Shown: positions 38,225-46,811, counted from the first letter of the stretch. The stretch: DNA of 49,552 nucleotides from Mesorhizobium plurifarium (GCA_000824785.1 CCNB01000009.1:10008-59559), one strand, 5' to 3'. Notes: generated from the letters alone by a model not told the origin. Numbers and translations are program-made.

Positions 38225-38383
38225 AATCTCCCCCCTTGAGGGGGAGATGTCGCCGAAGGCGACAGAGGGGGTCGCCGCGCGTGAAGCGCAACTTCATCTC
38301 GCTTCGCCGAGGGCGTCGGCTCTCTATGTGAGACGACCCCCTCTGGCCGCTTTGCGGCCATCTCCCCCTCAAGGGGGGAGATT
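38225..38383. repeat. RIME-like rhizobial intergenic palindromic repeat
   Basis: A 24-base arm beginning AATCTCCCCCCTTGAGG (38225-38248) is exactly complementary to 38360-38383, and each arm is itself a small hairpin. The inner blocks (GAGGGGGTCG on the left, CGACCCCCTCTGGCC on the right) match what is familiar from RIME-type elements in rhizobia. It starts seven bases after the exporter stop and may also act as a transcription barrier. A relative occurs at the right end of the window (49431 onward). Confidence 0.75.
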
Positions 38384-38484
38384 ACCTGCGCCGAAAAATC
38401 CCCCTTGACCTCAACCTATCTTGAGCTTGCAAACCGTCTCCGAGCCACCTGCCAGGCAAACCTTCCAAACGGAGATGGACAAAA

Positions 38485-38826
38485 ATGAGCGCCAATAACC
38501 ACCGCACGGGCAGTGTCTTCCGGGTCGACAAATTCGTCGTGCCGATCGAAGCGCGCGACGAAATCCTGAGCAAGGCCAGGATGACGCATGAATTGCTGCG
38601 TCAGCAGGAAGGCTTCGTGCAGGATTTCCTGCTCGAGCAATTCTCCGGCCCGGGCGAGTTCAACATCGTCACCATGGTCGAGTGGGAAAGCCAGGCCGCG
38701 GTCGACAAGGTGGTGCCGATCATCAAGGCAGCGCATGAGCGCATCGCCTTCAGCGCGCAGGAAACCATCGCGCGTCTGGGCGTCAAGGCCGATATCGCCA
38801 ACTACCAGCGCGTGCCGGAGGTGTAA
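38485..38826 (+). CDS. Antibiotic biosynthesis monooxygenase (ABM) domain protein
   Basis: A 113-residue protein with the dimeric ferredoxin-like ABM fold: strand FRVDKFVVPIEARDEIL, helix THELLRQQEGFVQDFLLEQ, then FNIVTMVEWESQAAVDKV. Members are small quinol monooxygenases, haem-degrading enzymes or stress proteins; no diagnostic catalytic residue singles out one of these. ACGGAG lies nine bases before the ATG. It stands alone, followed by a GC hairpin at 38839-38865. Function beyond the fold is unknown. Confidence 0.75.
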   Translation: MSANNHRTGSVFRVDKFVVPIEARDEILSKARMTHELLRQQEGFVQDFLLEQFSGPGEFNIVTMVEWESQAAVDKVVPIIKAAHERIAFSAQETIARLGVKADIANYQRVPEV

Positions 38827-38838
38827 GGATATCCTAGC

Positions 38839-38865
38839 AGCGGCGCTCAGCCGATGGGCGCCGCT
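38839..38865 (+). terminator. Possible terminator after the ABM gene
   Basis: AGCGGCGC pairs with GCGCCGCT around an 11-nt loop, 13 nt after the stop. The following bases (CATCGCTATTC) are only weakly T-rich, so termination may be inefficient or factor-dependent. Confidence 0.4.
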
Positions 38866-38971
38866 CATCGCTATTCAATAGATCAGCCATGGGCTTTTAT
38901 CTTCAGCGGCTACTGATATTATCTCGACAGATATATTCGTCCCATTTACTTTGAACTACGGAAAAATTTCG

Positions 38972-40228
38972 ATGTTCGGGTTCTTCTCGCGCAAATCCAA
39001 AGAAGCCTCCGAGCAGAAATCGAAAGGTGCCGAGGATAAGCGAGGCGGCCTCCTTGTACCTCTGATTGTCGTACCTCGTTCCAACATCGAACAGGGCGAC
39101 GGAGAGGCATTTCATCTTGTCTTCGCAGTCATGCAATTCGTCGTGGCGATGGTGTCCAAAGGGCTTTATCGCTATCCGGAGATCAATCCTAAGGCGTTGC
39201 AGGTTTTTCATGCGGACCAGTACTCCTTGGAGGTGAAGAACGGCGGCCATAGTCAGTTCATCCATAATGCGGGCGACGAAATCGATACCATGATTGCCAA
39301 CGCCAGAGCCGGTCTCAGCGCGTGTGGGGCAAAAGGACAGATGGCAACTTTGGAAAGGATGGCAGCTTGGGTCGCCACGCATCCCGACGAGGCGGCTAAA
39401 CAAACGGGCTTCGAGGGGGGGCGCGACGATTTCCTGGATACACTTGATGATGCATTCTACGAAGCCGACGACGCCATGCCGATGGAGGACTTGCTCGCGC
39501 GTTGGATCGCATCTTGGCCCGAGCTGCAAATTGTCGATGATGACAAATACGATGACGCGATCGATCGACTGGTGCGGTCCAATCCCCAGCGCGAAGGCAG
39601 GCTTCTTCATGAGTCTGTCAGCAAGCTGCTGCGCCAGATGCTGAGCCAGCGCGAAGTCGGCGCCGGCCTCGCCTGCGCAACGATATCGCCATCGGAGATC
39701 AAGCTGGGGTTCGGCATGGCGAGGATGCTGGACGTCGAAGGGGAAAAGCAAATGGTCTTCCATCTGCGTACCGATGCCGAAGAGCTCCGGTTATGCGCCC
39801 CGACAAAGACACATGTCGCGGTTTACGAATATATCCCCCCTGACGATCCTCCAGTAATCCGGCCGGGTGAGAACCCGTTGGGAGCTAACGCACCGAGGGT
39901 CGGGACACTGCTTGGTCGCGCGGAACAGTCAGAGATTGAGACGGTCATCCAGCTGTCTGAACAAAATCATGCTCCCGTCGCTGTCGACCTTCTGCTGCGC
40001 AAGGCCGGTTTCGATCCGCTGAGTGCCATCGTTTCAGCTAACTCGGTGGCGCAAACGGCGGAGGGGCCAGTTGTGAATTGGGTAGTGCTGGCGTCTGACC
40101 GAACCTTCCTCTCCCTATCTTCGCCGAACGGCAGTGTGCTCTTGGATGGCAAGAATTACGAGAAGCTCGCCGAGGCTTCGAGGCCTGAACTCCGCGCGCA
40201 CTTTGATCGCTCCGCTGCCGCTCGGTAA
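38972..40228 (+). CDS. DMP19/DUF4375-like domain protein of unknown function
   Basis: A 418-residue soluble protein. The N-terminal half (about residues 60-200) has the pattern I recall for the DMP19/DUF4375 family: an early helix, then [23 protein letters not shown] with the hallmark NGG-x-x-QF-x-x-N, followed by helices ending in [12 protein letters not shown]. The family is named after an acidic DNA-mimic protein of Neisseria. The C-terminal 200 residues are unrecognised, with a lysine-poor acidic character and a beta-rich end. The ATG at 38972 (ACGGAAAA upstream) is preferred to a TTG 21 bases earlier. Base composition is somewhat lower in GC than its neighbours. It stands alone before psd. 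Confidence 0.6.
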   Translation: MFGFFSRKSKEASEQKSKGAEDKRGGLLVPLIVVPRSNIEQGDGEAFHLVFAVMQFVVAMVSKGLYRYPEINPKALQVFHADQYSLEVKNGGHSQFIHNAGDEIDTMIANARAGLSACGAKGQMATLERMAAWVATHPDEAAKQTGFEGGRDDFLDTLDDAFYEADDAMPMEDLLARWIASWPELQIVDDDKYDDAIDRLVRSNPQREGRLLHESVSKLLRQMLSQREVGAGLACATISPSEIKLGFGMARMLDVEGEKQMVFHLRTDAEELRLCAPTKTHVAVYEYIPPDDPPVIRPGENPLGANAPRVGTLLGRAEQSEIETVIQLSEQNHAPVAVDLLLRKAGFDPLSAIVSANSVAQTAEGPVVNWVVLASDRTFLSLSSPNGSVLLDGKNYEKLAEASRPELRAHFDRSAAAR

Positions 40229-40344
40229 TTACCTGCCCGCGTTCGCGGTATCCGTGCCCCGCCTCATCCTCCATTGTTGCGTTGCGGGGAGGGGGGCTTT
40301 CCGCTATTGAGGCGCAACCTGAAACAGGGACCGCCCCCAGCCCT

Positions 40345-41043
40345 ATGACGCTTCTCGACTCGGTCAAGAATACGTTCGTCCCGATCCATCGCGAAGGCTA
40401 TCCCTTCATCGCGGCCTTTGCCGCGGCGACGCTGTTTCTCGGCTATTTCTCCTCGATCCTGTTCTGGATCGGGCTGATCCTCACCGCATGGTGCATCTAT
40501 TTCTACCGCGATCCCGAGCGCGTCACGCCGGTCGACGACCGGCTGGTGGTGAGCCCGGCCGATGGCGTGATCTCGGCGGTTGGCCCGGCCGTGCCGCCGA
40601 GCGAACTTGGCCTGGGCTCGGGCGAGATGACCCGCATCTCGGTGTTCATGAACGTGTTTTCCTGCCACATCAACCGCGCTCCGGTGCGCGGCCGCATCAC
40701 GCGCATCGAGCATAAGCCCGGCAAATTCCTCAATGCCGAGCTCGACAAGGCAAGCGCCGAGAACGAGCGCAACGGCCTGGTCATCGACAGTCCGAACGGC
40801 ACCATCGCCGCCGTCCAGATCGCCGGCCTGGTGGCGCGTCGCATCGTCTGCTGGGCCGAGGCCGGCGGTACGATCGCCATCGGTGAGCGTTTCGGCCTCA
40901 TCCGCTTCGGCTCGCGCGTCGATGTCTTCCTGCCGTCGAATGCTGTGCCGCGCGTCGCGGTCGGCCAGACGGCGGTGGGCGGCGAGACCGTGCTTGCGGA
41001 ATTCGGCGGCACCGCCGTAACCCCCTTGGTCAGGATTTCCTGA
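40345..41043 (+). CDS. psd: Phosphatidylserine decarboxylase
   Basis: A 232-residue proenzyme that converts phosphatidylserine to phosphatidylethanolamine at the inner membrane. Two hydrophobic N-terminal stretches (about 20-55) are followed by YRDPERVTP and [11 protein letters not shown]. The self-cleavage site is the Gly-Ser in RFGSRVDVF, with Ser190 becoming the pyruvoyl group, as in the short Psd type of many alphaproteobacteria. The ATG at 40345 gives a normal length; an upstream GTG-like extension adds 21 poorly conserved residues. The pssA gene follows after three bases, giving the usual consecutive steps in reverse gene order. Confidence 0.9.
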   Translation: MTLLDSVKNTFVPIHREGYPFIAAFAAATLFLGYFSSILFWIGLILTAWCIYFYRDPERVTPVDDRLVVSPADGVISAVGPAVPPSELGLGSGEMTRISVFMNVFSCHINRAPVRGRITRIEHKPGKFLNAELDKASAENERNGLVIDSPNGTIAAVQIAGLVARRIVCWAEAGGTIAIGERFGLIRFGSRVDVFLPSNAVPRVAVGQTAVGGETVLAEFGGTAVTPLVRIS

Positions 41044-41046
41044 GCG

Positions 41047-41862
41047 TTGGGCGCGCCGTTCAAGAAATTCGAGGCCCATGCCAGCGGCGGTCCGCGCATC
41101 CGCGAGATCCCGATGCGCATGGTGCTGCCCAATCTGGTCACGGTGCTTGCCATCTGCGCCGGGCTTTCGGGCATCCGCTTCGCCTTCGAGAACCGCTTCG
41201 AGATCGCGGTGGTCATGGTGCTGCTCGCCGCCTTCCTCGACGGCATCGACGGGCGGCTGGCGCGCATGCTGAAGGCCACCTCGAAATTCGGCGCGCAGAT
41301 GGATTCGCTGGCCGATATCGTCAATTTCGGCGTGGCGCCGGCCTTGGTGCTCTATGCCTTCCTGCTCGATCGCGCCGGCTCGCCGGGCTGGATCGCCGCA
41401 CTTCTCTTCACCATCGCCTGCGGCATGCGGCTCGCCCGCTTCAACGTCCTGGCCGACGACACAGACCAGCCCGCATGGCAGAGCGAATATTTCGTCGGCG
41501 TGCCGGCTCCGGCCGGAGCGGTGCTGGTCATGCTTCCGCTCTATCTTTATTTCCTGCGGCTGGGGCTCGAGCCCTCCCGGCCGGCCGCCTTCGTCGCCAC
41601 CGGCTTCACCGTGCTCATCGCTTTCCTTCTGGTCAGCCGCCTGCCGGTTTACTCGGGCAAAAGCGTCAAGGTGCCGGGCGACAGGGTGCTGCCGGTCATC
41701 CTCGGCGTGGTGCTCTACATCCTCCTGTTGATGACCTACCCCTGGTACACGCTGACCGCTTCGGTCGCGGGGTACCTGCTGTTCCTGCCGTTCTCGGTGC
41801 GCGCCTATTCCAAGCGCGCCATGCGCGAAGGCGAGAAGGTGCCGCCGTCGGATATCGGGTAG
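41047..41862 (+). CDS. pssA: CDP-diacylglycerol-serine O-phosphatidyltransferase
   Basis: A 271-residue integral membrane enzyme making phosphatidylserine from CDP-diacylglycerol and serine. The CDP-alcohol phosphotransferase signature is intact near residues 58-83: DGIDGRLARML, then G-x3-D-x3-D in GAQMDSLAD. About seven membrane helices follow. The start appears to be TTG, three bases after the psd stop; the N-terminal PFKKFEAH..GGPRIREIP matches what is usual for rhizobial PssA, which supports this over an internal ATG. Together with Psd it supplies phosphatidylethanolamine. Confidence 0.9.
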   Translation: MGAPFKKFEAHASGGPRIREIPMRMVLPNLVTVLAICAGLSGIRFAFENRFEIAVVMVLLAAFLDGIDGRLARMLKATSKFGAQMDSLADIVNFGVAPALVLYAFLLDRAGSPGWIAALLFTIACGMRLARFNVLADDTDQPAWQSEYFVGVPAPAGAVLVMLPLYLYFLRLGLEPSRPAAFVATGFTVLIAFLLVSRLPVYSGKSVKVPGDRVLPVILGVVLYILLLMTYPWYTLTASVAGYLLFLPFSVRAYSKRAMREGEKVPPSDIG

Positions 41863-41866
41863 AGCC

Positions 41867-41903
41867 AGCGTTCGATCTCCCCCATAAGGGCGAAGATAAC
41901 GCT
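41867..41903. terminator. Imperfect hairpin between convergent lipid genes
   Basis: AGCGTT (41867-41872) pairs with AACGCT (41898-41903) with a partly complementary interior (CTCCCCCAT, AAGGGCG). It occupies most of the 45-base gap between pssA and the facing acyltransferase/synthetase gene and may act as a bidirectional terminator or be a decayed repeat. Confidence 0.35.
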
Positions 41904-41907
41904 GCGC

Positions 41908-44130
41908 CTACGCCGCCGCACTTAACCCCAACCTATCGATCGCCAGTTTGCGCGCCGAGATGTAGTCCGTCTTGCCCGAGCCCAGCACCGGGATTTCTTC
42001 CACCTTGATGATGTCGTTGGGCACCATCAGCTCGGCCGCGCCAGCCTTCCTGCCGAACTGGCGCAACTCCTCGGCATTGGCGTCGTCCGCCGTGGTCACC
42101 AGCACGATGCGCTCGCCGCGCCGCTTGTCCGGCACGGCGACCGCGGCGTGGCGCTCTTCCGGCCACAGCGACTGCACCAGCATCTCGACGGCGCCCAGCG
42201 ACACCATCTCGCCGGCGATCTTGGCGAAGCGTTTGGCCCGCCCGCGGATAGTGATGAAGCCCTCGCGGTCGATCGAGACGATGTCGCCGGTGTCGTGCCA
42301 GCCTTCCAGCGGCTGCAGTTCGCCCGGACGGTCGGCGCTCATGTAGCCCATCATCATATTCGGCCCGTCGAGCCACAGCCGGCCGCCCTCGGCGATGCCT
42401 TCGACCGGCTCCAGCTTCATGCGGATGGCCGGCAGCGGCCGCCCGACCGTGCCGTCGCGGCCATGGATGGCGGTGTTGACCGCCACGACGGGCGCGGCCT
42501 CGGTCAGCCCGAAACCTTCGACGATCGAGGCCTGGAAACGGTCGCGATAAGTTCGCCGCGTCTCCGGTTTCACCGCTTCGGCGCCGGCCACGACGAAGCG
42601 CAGGCTGGAGAAGTCGCCGTCCTTGGCGGTGCGGGCATAGTTGGCGAGGAACGTGTCGGTGCCGAACATCACCGTCGGCTTCACCTTGCGGGCGATCTCG
42701 GGGATGATCTTGTAGTGAAGCGGCGAGGGGTAGAGGAACAGCTTTACGCCCAGCACCAGCGGCAGGATGGTGCCGCCGGTCAGGCCGAAGGAGTGGAAGG
42801 CTGGCAACACGTTGAGCAGGATGTCGGCCGGCGAGACGGAGACGCGCGCCTCGGCCTGCATGACATTGGCAAGCAGGCTGCGGTTCGACAGCACAACCGC
42901 CTTCGGCGTGCCTTCCGAGCCGGAGGTGAACAGGATCACCGCTGGTTTGCCCGCCTGCTGCCGCTGCAGCGGGAAGCGCCACAAAAGCGCGGCCGCGATC
43001 TTGTCCAGCGCCGTCACGCCGGCGCGCACGTCTTCCAACCACAGCATCTTCGCGCCGCCCGCCTCGACCGCGGCAATGATGTCGTCGATGCCTGCCTTCT
43101 CGATGAAGGCGCGAGAGGAAACGACCGTCCTGATGACGGCGGTCCGGATCGCCGCGGTCACGCTCGCCGGACCGGCGGTGTAGTTGATCATCGCCGCAAC
43201 GCGGGCCGCAGAGATCAGGCCAACGAAGGTAAGCACCACGCCATTGGCATTGGGCAACAGCACGCCGACCGCCTCGCCCGGCGCCGTCACCGCCTCGAAA
43301 CGGCGTCCGAGCACGCGCGCGCCGATGAACAGCTTGCGGTAGCTGAGCGAGCCGGAAATCACATCCTCGATGATCGGGCGCGAAGGGCCGATGCGGTCGG
43401 CGGCGTCGCGCATGGCGAGGAACAGGCCGCGGTCGAGATTGGTGCCGTAGAGGCGCGCCTCGGCGAAACGGTCGAACAGCGCGTTGGTGTTGGAGGCCAT
43501 ATCGGGATTGCGCGCCACCAGTTCGGCGATGGTCATCGGCTCCAGCGCGCTCACCGAAAGCCGCGGGAACCAGTGCCTGGGTGCTTTCTCCTTCGGCGTC
43601 AATGAAACAGGCAGGTCGCGCGTGCCGGCGACGAAGATCGGCACGATGCGGGCATCGGCCTGCATGGCGATCCGGGTGATGGCACGAAACAGGCGGAAGG
43701 ATTTGACGTCCGGCTCGACATTGTCCGGCAGGTAGACGGCAAGCCGCCCCTTGCCCTTCAGAACGCGCACCAGCCGCCGGCTGACGAAGACATGCTCGGC
43801 ATTGAAGGCGATCGTGCGCGCAAGCTCGCGCCACGGCTCCAGCCAAGGCGAGCGCGCCGAGGCTTCGTCCAGGATGTGCAGCGTGTCGTCGGGAAGCAGC
43901 GACAGCATCAGCGCCGGCTCGATGCGCGACTGATGCGAGACCACATAGATCACCGGCGTGTTGGCGCTTCGGGCAACGCGAATGCGGTTGTCGGCTATGC
44001 GATAGGCGAGCTTGAACGGCACATAGAGCAGCGCCTGCGTGTAACGCAGGTCGAGCCGGAACCTTTCGATCACCGCGATCAGCAGCCAGGCAAAGACAAG
44101 GCCCGCCAGCAGCGCCAGGGTCAGGATCAT
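41908..44130 (-). CDS. Acyltransferase/acyl-ACP synthetase fusion (Aas-like)
   Basis: A 740-residue protein with an N-terminal membrane helix (about 1-18), a PlsC-like acyltransferase domain (about 50-220) and an AMP-forming acyl synthetase domain (about 260-735). The synthetase has the P-loop LFTSGSEGTPKAV, GFGLTEAAP, HDTGDI and a C-terminal SGKTDY lysine. Such fusions re-acylate lysophosphatidylethanolamine in the inner membrane. In the acyltransferase the usual H-x4-D reads His66-QSRI-Glu71, a conservative change that may alter activity. GGGAGAGAG precedes the ATG; longer upstream frames are repeat-derived. It faces pssA, so phospholipid genes adjoin on both strands. Confidence 0.83.
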   Translation of the reverse strand: MILTLALLAGLVFAWLLIAVIERFRLDLRYTQALLYVPFKLAYRIADNRIRVARSANTPVIYVVSHQSRIEPALMLSLLPDDTLHILDEASARSPWLEPWRELARTIAFNAEHVFVSRRLVRVLKGKGRLAVYLPDNVEPDVKSFRLFRAITRIAMQADARIVPIFVAGTRDLPVSLTPKEKAPRHWFPRLSVSALEPMTIAELVARNPDMASNTNALFDRFAEARLYGTNLDRGLFLAMRDAADRIGPSRPIIEDVISGSLSYRKLFIGARVLGRRFEAVTAPGEAVGVLLPNANGVVLTFVGLISAARVAAMINYTAGPASVTAAIRTAVIRTVVSSRAFIEKAGIDDIIAAVEAGGAKMLWLEDVRAGVTALDKIAAALLWRFPLQRQQAGKPAVILFTSGSEGTPKAVVLSNRSLLANVMQAEARVSVSPADILLNVLPAFHSFGLTGGTILPLVLGVKLFLYPSPLHYKIIPEIARKVKPTVMFGTDTFLANYARTAKDGDFSSLRFVVAGAEAVKPETRRTYRDRFQASIVEGFGLTEAAPVVAVNTAIHGRDGTVGRPLPAIRMKLEPVEGIAEGGRLWLDGPNMMMGYMSADRPGELQPLEGWHDTGDIVSIDREGFITIRGRAKRFAKIAGEMVSLGAVEMLVQSLWPEERHAAVAVPDKRRGERIVLVTTADDANAEELRQFGRKAGAAELMVPNDIIKVEEIPVLGSGKTDYISARKLAIDRLGLSAAA

Positions 44131-44238
44131 GCCGCTCTCTCCCAGTCTCCTCCAGGGCGCGGCTCTTGAGCGGCCGCTTCGGTGGCAGAGGGTAGCGGAA
44201 GCGCGGGCAAGGTCAATGTGGGGGTGAGGCCGGGCTCC

Positions 44239-44298
44239 CCTTCTCCCCTTGTGGGCCTGTTCTCGCTGATTGCGCAACAGTCCCACAAGGGGAGAAGG
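44239..44298. repeat. 17-bp perfect inverted repeat hairpin (palindromic unit)
   Basis: CCTTCTCCCCTTGTGGG (44239-44255) is complementary to 44282-44298, and after one mismatch CTGTT pairs with AACAG inside. It lies between the tautomerase gene (upstream, same strand) and the Aas-like gene. It is either a leftward transcription barrier or a RIME-like repeat unit; there is no T-run. Confidence 0.7.
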
Positions 44299-44307
44299 GA
44301 TAGGCGC

Positions 44308-44715
44308 CTACGCCGCCTTCAGCCTCCCGCTGATGAAGCGGAACTCCTGGGTTTTGCCGCCGTAGCCATAGGCGGCCGCCGGCACCTCATGCACGAAGGC
44401 GTAGCTTTCCTCATGCACGCCGCCCAGCAATCGGCCGAAGGCCTCGAAGATCGCCGTCAGGTAGGCTTCGAGCTCGAGCTTGGTGTTGGTGCCGTCGACC
44501 ACCTTGATATCCAGCCAGAACGTGTCGGTGCCGTGCTCGGCCAGCGACTTGCCGCCGGCGAACCAGTGCTGCGGATCGATATAGTTGACGGCGACCGCGG
44601 TGATCGTCGGATCCTTGCGCAGCTCCCTGGCGGTGATCTCGGTGATGTCCTTGGCGATAGCAGCGGACAGCTTGGCGTCGGGCTTGCCGGTGACGCTGAT
44701 GTTGATGATCGGCAT
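44308..44715 (-). CDS. Tautomerase family protein
   Basis: A 135-residue protein beginning MPIINISVTGKPD; after removal of Met the catalytic Pro1 of the 4-oxalocrotonate tautomerase superfamily would be exposed. It is longer than the 60-70 residue core because a second beta-alpha unit follows (VNYIDPQHWFAGG, FWLDIKVVDGTNTKLELEAYL), as in cis-CaaD-like and other double-unit members. A GGAGAGAAAA ribosome site precedes the ATG; a longer frame upstream is rejected for that reason. It diverges from a LysR regulator 111 bases away, which probably controls it through the palindrome at 44776-44805. The substrate is unknown. Confidence 0.82.
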   Translation of the reverse strand: MPIINISVTGKPDAKLSAAIAKDITEITARELRKDPTITAVAVNYIDPQHWFAGGKSLAEHGTDTFWLDIKVVDGTNTKLELEAYLTAIFEAFGRLLGGVHEESYAFVHEVPAAAYGYGGKTQEFRFISGRLKAA

Positions 44716-44775
44716 TTTTCTCTCCTGTGGCTTCTCGCGTCGTGCTTTCGATGGGAGAGATATGAACCCATCCAT

Positions 44776-44805
44776 TCATCAAGAAAATCGAATTGTTTTT
44801 GATGA
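44776..44805. promoter_or_regulatory. Palindrome between tautomerase and LysR genes, candidate LysR operator
   Basis: TCATCAAGAAAA and TTGTTTTTGATGA are symmetric at 10 of the outer 12 positions across a 30-bp span centred in the divergent region. T-N11-A-like AT-rich dyads of this sort are typical LysR sites. It ends 21 bases before the regulator ATG, so autoregulation is likely. Confidence 0.5.
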
Positions 44806-44826
44806 TTGCTTCGATATTGTCGAAGT

Positions 44827-45678
44827 ATGGAAACGCTCGATCCCGATCTCCTGAAAACCTTCCTCGCCTTTGTCGATGGCGGCTCGCTAGCCAGGGCCGC
44901 GTCCACCGTCGGCCGCACGCCGTCTGCGGTGACCGCGCAGATGCAGCGGCTGGAGGAGATCGTCGGCGAGCCGCTGCTCGTCCCGCAGGGCAGGGGGCGC
45001 GGGCTGACGCCGGCCGGCGAGGACCTTGTCGGCCATGCACGGCGCATCCTCGCCGTCCACACCGAGGCGTGGCTGGCGCTGAAAGGCGCCCGCGCCGGCG
45101 GCCGCATCGCCATCGGCACGACGCAGGATTTCGCCGATCACGGCCTGCCGGACCTGTTGCGCGCCTTCGCCGCCAGCCATCCGCGCGTCCGGATCGAGCT
45201 GCGCGTCGGCCGCTCGCTGGAACTCGGCTCGGCGCTGCAGGCAGGCCAGTTGGACCTCGCGATCACCATGCGCCATGCCGCAACGCCGGATGAAACGGCC
45301 GTGATGAGTGAGCCGATGCTGTGGCTGTGCTCGGAAAAGGGGCTGGCGACCCGGCCCGAAGCTGTGCCGCTGGCGCTGCTCGATCCCTATTGCGGCTTCC
45401 GCGAGGCCGCGCTCAATGCACTGGACGCTGCCGGCCGCCGCTACCGTATCGCCGCCGGCAGCGCCAGCCTTGCCGGTCTGCGCAGCGCGGTCAATGCCGG
45501 CATCGCGCTGACGCCGCGCACCCGGCGTTTCGCCCATTCCGGCATCGTCGAGGCATCCGCCGATTTCGACCTCCCGCCGCTGCCGTTGGCCGATTTCGCC
45601 ATCCGGCTCGGCCGCGAAGCCGCCCGCCCGGCGCGGGATCTGGCGGAGCTTCTCTGCGACGGGTTGGCCCTGTCCTGA
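44827..45678 (+). CDS. LysR family transcriptional regulator
   Basis: A 283-residue LysR protein. The helix-turn-helix covers roughly residues 4-60 (LLKTFLAFVDGGSLARAASTVGRTPSAVTAQMQRLEE, given here as a span, then LTPAGEDL). The effector domain starts near 86 (GRIAIGTTQDFADHGLPDLL), a pattern seen in LrhA/HexA-like members. The ATG at 44827 is preferred over an upstream TTG seven codons earlier. It is divergent from the tautomerase gene, and the dyad between them is its likely binding site. A terminator hairpin follows 53 nt after the stop. Confidence 0.87.
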   Translation: METLDPDLLKTFLAFVDGGSLARAASTVGRTPSAVTAQMQRLEEIVGEPLLVPQGRGRGLTPAGEDLVGHARRILAVHTEAWLALKGARAGGRIAIGTTQDFADHGLPDLLRAFAASHPRVRIELRVGRSLELGSALQAGQLDLAITMRHAATPDETAVMSEPMLWLCSEKGLATRPEAVPLALLDPYCGFREAALNALDAAGRRYRIAAGSASLAGLRSAVNAGIALTPRTRRFAHSGIVEASADFDLPPLPLADFAIRLGREAARPARDLAELLCDGLALS

Positions 45679-45731
45679 ATAAACCGCGGCGACTTTCCGG
45701 GATTCCCCGAACCGAACAATTCCCAAAGAAA

Positions 45732-45757
45732 AAGCCGACCTTTTTGCGGGTCGGCTT
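45732..45757. terminator. Bidirectional-type terminator between LysR and exporter genes
   Basis: AAGCCGACC (45732-45740) pairs exactly with GGTCGGCTT (45749-45757) around TTTTTGCG. On the minus strand it is followed by TTTCTTT, a good U-tract for the leftward exporter genes. For the rightward LysR gene the tail is weaker. Convergent genes flank it. Confidence 0.75.
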
Positions 45758-45764
45758 CTAGTCG

Positions 45765-45806
45765 GACGGGTCGAGGGGTTTGGGGGGACTTGGGGGGTGA
45801 CCCGTC
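45765..45806 (+). other. G-quadruplex-like motif between inverted-repeat arms
   Basis: Four G-runs, 45768-45770, 45775-45778, 45782-45787 and 45792-45797, are separated by loops of 4, 3 and 4 bases, meeting the usual G3+ quadruplex pattern. GACGGGTC (45765-45772) is complementary to GACCCGTC (45799-45806), so a hairpin and a quadruplex would compete. It lies just beyond the terminator in the gap between convergent genes. Confidence 0.6.
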
Positions 45807-45856
45807 GATCTAACAATGCCTGAGTCGGATGATGGTTCCGTGACTGGCAAATATTT

Positions 45857-46774
45857 TTACGAGGCCGCCGATTTCGCCTTCAGCCAGTCGCGGCCGGCAT
45901 GGGCAAAGACCGCGCAAAGCACGATGGCGCCGCCGATGATGCTGGCCATCGGCGGGGCCTCGCCGAGGAACAGCAGGGCAAACAGGATGGCGAAGGGCAC
46001 TTCGGCCGAGCCGAGCAGCCCGGCTTCCGCCGACGGGATAAGCCGCGAGCCTTCCGTCCACAGGATCGAGGCCAGGGCGAAGGAGCAGCCGAAGGTGGCA
46101 AGCAGCACCACGTCGCGCGTCGAGACGGCCAACGGATCGGTGACGAACCAGCCGAGCACGAAGAGCAGGAAGGCGGAGACAGCGCCGGCCCAGACGACCG
46201 GCGAGTCGCGGAAGGCGCGCACCATGATCATGTAGAGCGCGCTGCCCGTGGTCATCAAAAGCGCCAGCCCGTCGCCGAACAGATGGCCGCTGCCAAGGCC
46301 CGCGCCCACCATGATGGCGACGCCGCACAGCGATACGGCCGCCGCGACCATGGTCTGCAGCCGGAATTTCTCCCGCACCAGAAGGAAGGCAAGAAGCGCG
46401 GCGATGAAGGGCGAGGTCGCGTAGATCACCGCGACATTGGCCACATAGGTGAACTTGAAGGCCGATATGAAGGCGATGCTGGCAGCAGCACCCTCGACCG
46501 CGAGCAGCCAGCCGCGCCAACCCAATCTCAGGCTCTCGCGCCCGCCCGAGCGGCGCCGGCGCCACAGCACATAGAGCGTGATCAGGATCGAGCCGAAAAA
46601 ACCGCGCCAGCAGGTGATGGTCAGCGGATCGGCATGGATCGACTTGGTCAGCACGCCAGTGAGCGCGAAGGCGATGGCCGATGCCGACACCAGGATAATG
46701 CCGAGCGTGCGCTCGGCCGCCGCGTCGGCGGCGGTAGGCGCACGTTTTTCAGGCATGTCGAGCGTATCCGTCAT
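45857..46774 (-). CDS. DMT superfamily transporter (EamA)
   Basis: A 305-residue inner-membrane protein with about ten hydrophobic helices in two EamA repeats (about 25-155 and 165-300). Helix ends such as TYVANVAVIYATSPFIAALLAF in the first half and PSAEAGLLGSAEVPFAILFALLFLGE in the second, given as descriptions of the repeat boundary, are typical of drug/metabolite exporters. It is downstream of a second EamA gene on the same strand with 37 bases between, so they may be co-transcribed. The substrate is unknown; exporters of this family move amino acids, metabolites or drugs. Confidence 0.87.
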   Translation of the reverse strand: MTDTLDMPEKRAPTAADAAAERTLGIILVSASAIAFALTGVLTKSIHADPLTITCWRGFFGSILITLYVLWRRRRSGGRESLRLGWRGWLLAVEGAAASIAFISAFKFTYVANVAVIYATSPFIAALLAFLLVREKFRLQTMVAAAVSLCGVAIMVGAGLGSGHLFGDGLALLMTTGSALYMIMVRAFRDSPVVWAGAVSAFLLFVLGWFVTDPLAVSTRDVVLLATFGCSFALASILWTEGSRLIPSAEAGLLGSAEVPFAILFALLFLGEAPPMASIIGGAIVLCAVFAHAGRDWLKAKSAAS

Positions 46775-46811
46775 GGCGCCAGCCTAACCAGTTGCTCCTG
46801 ACACCCCTCTG

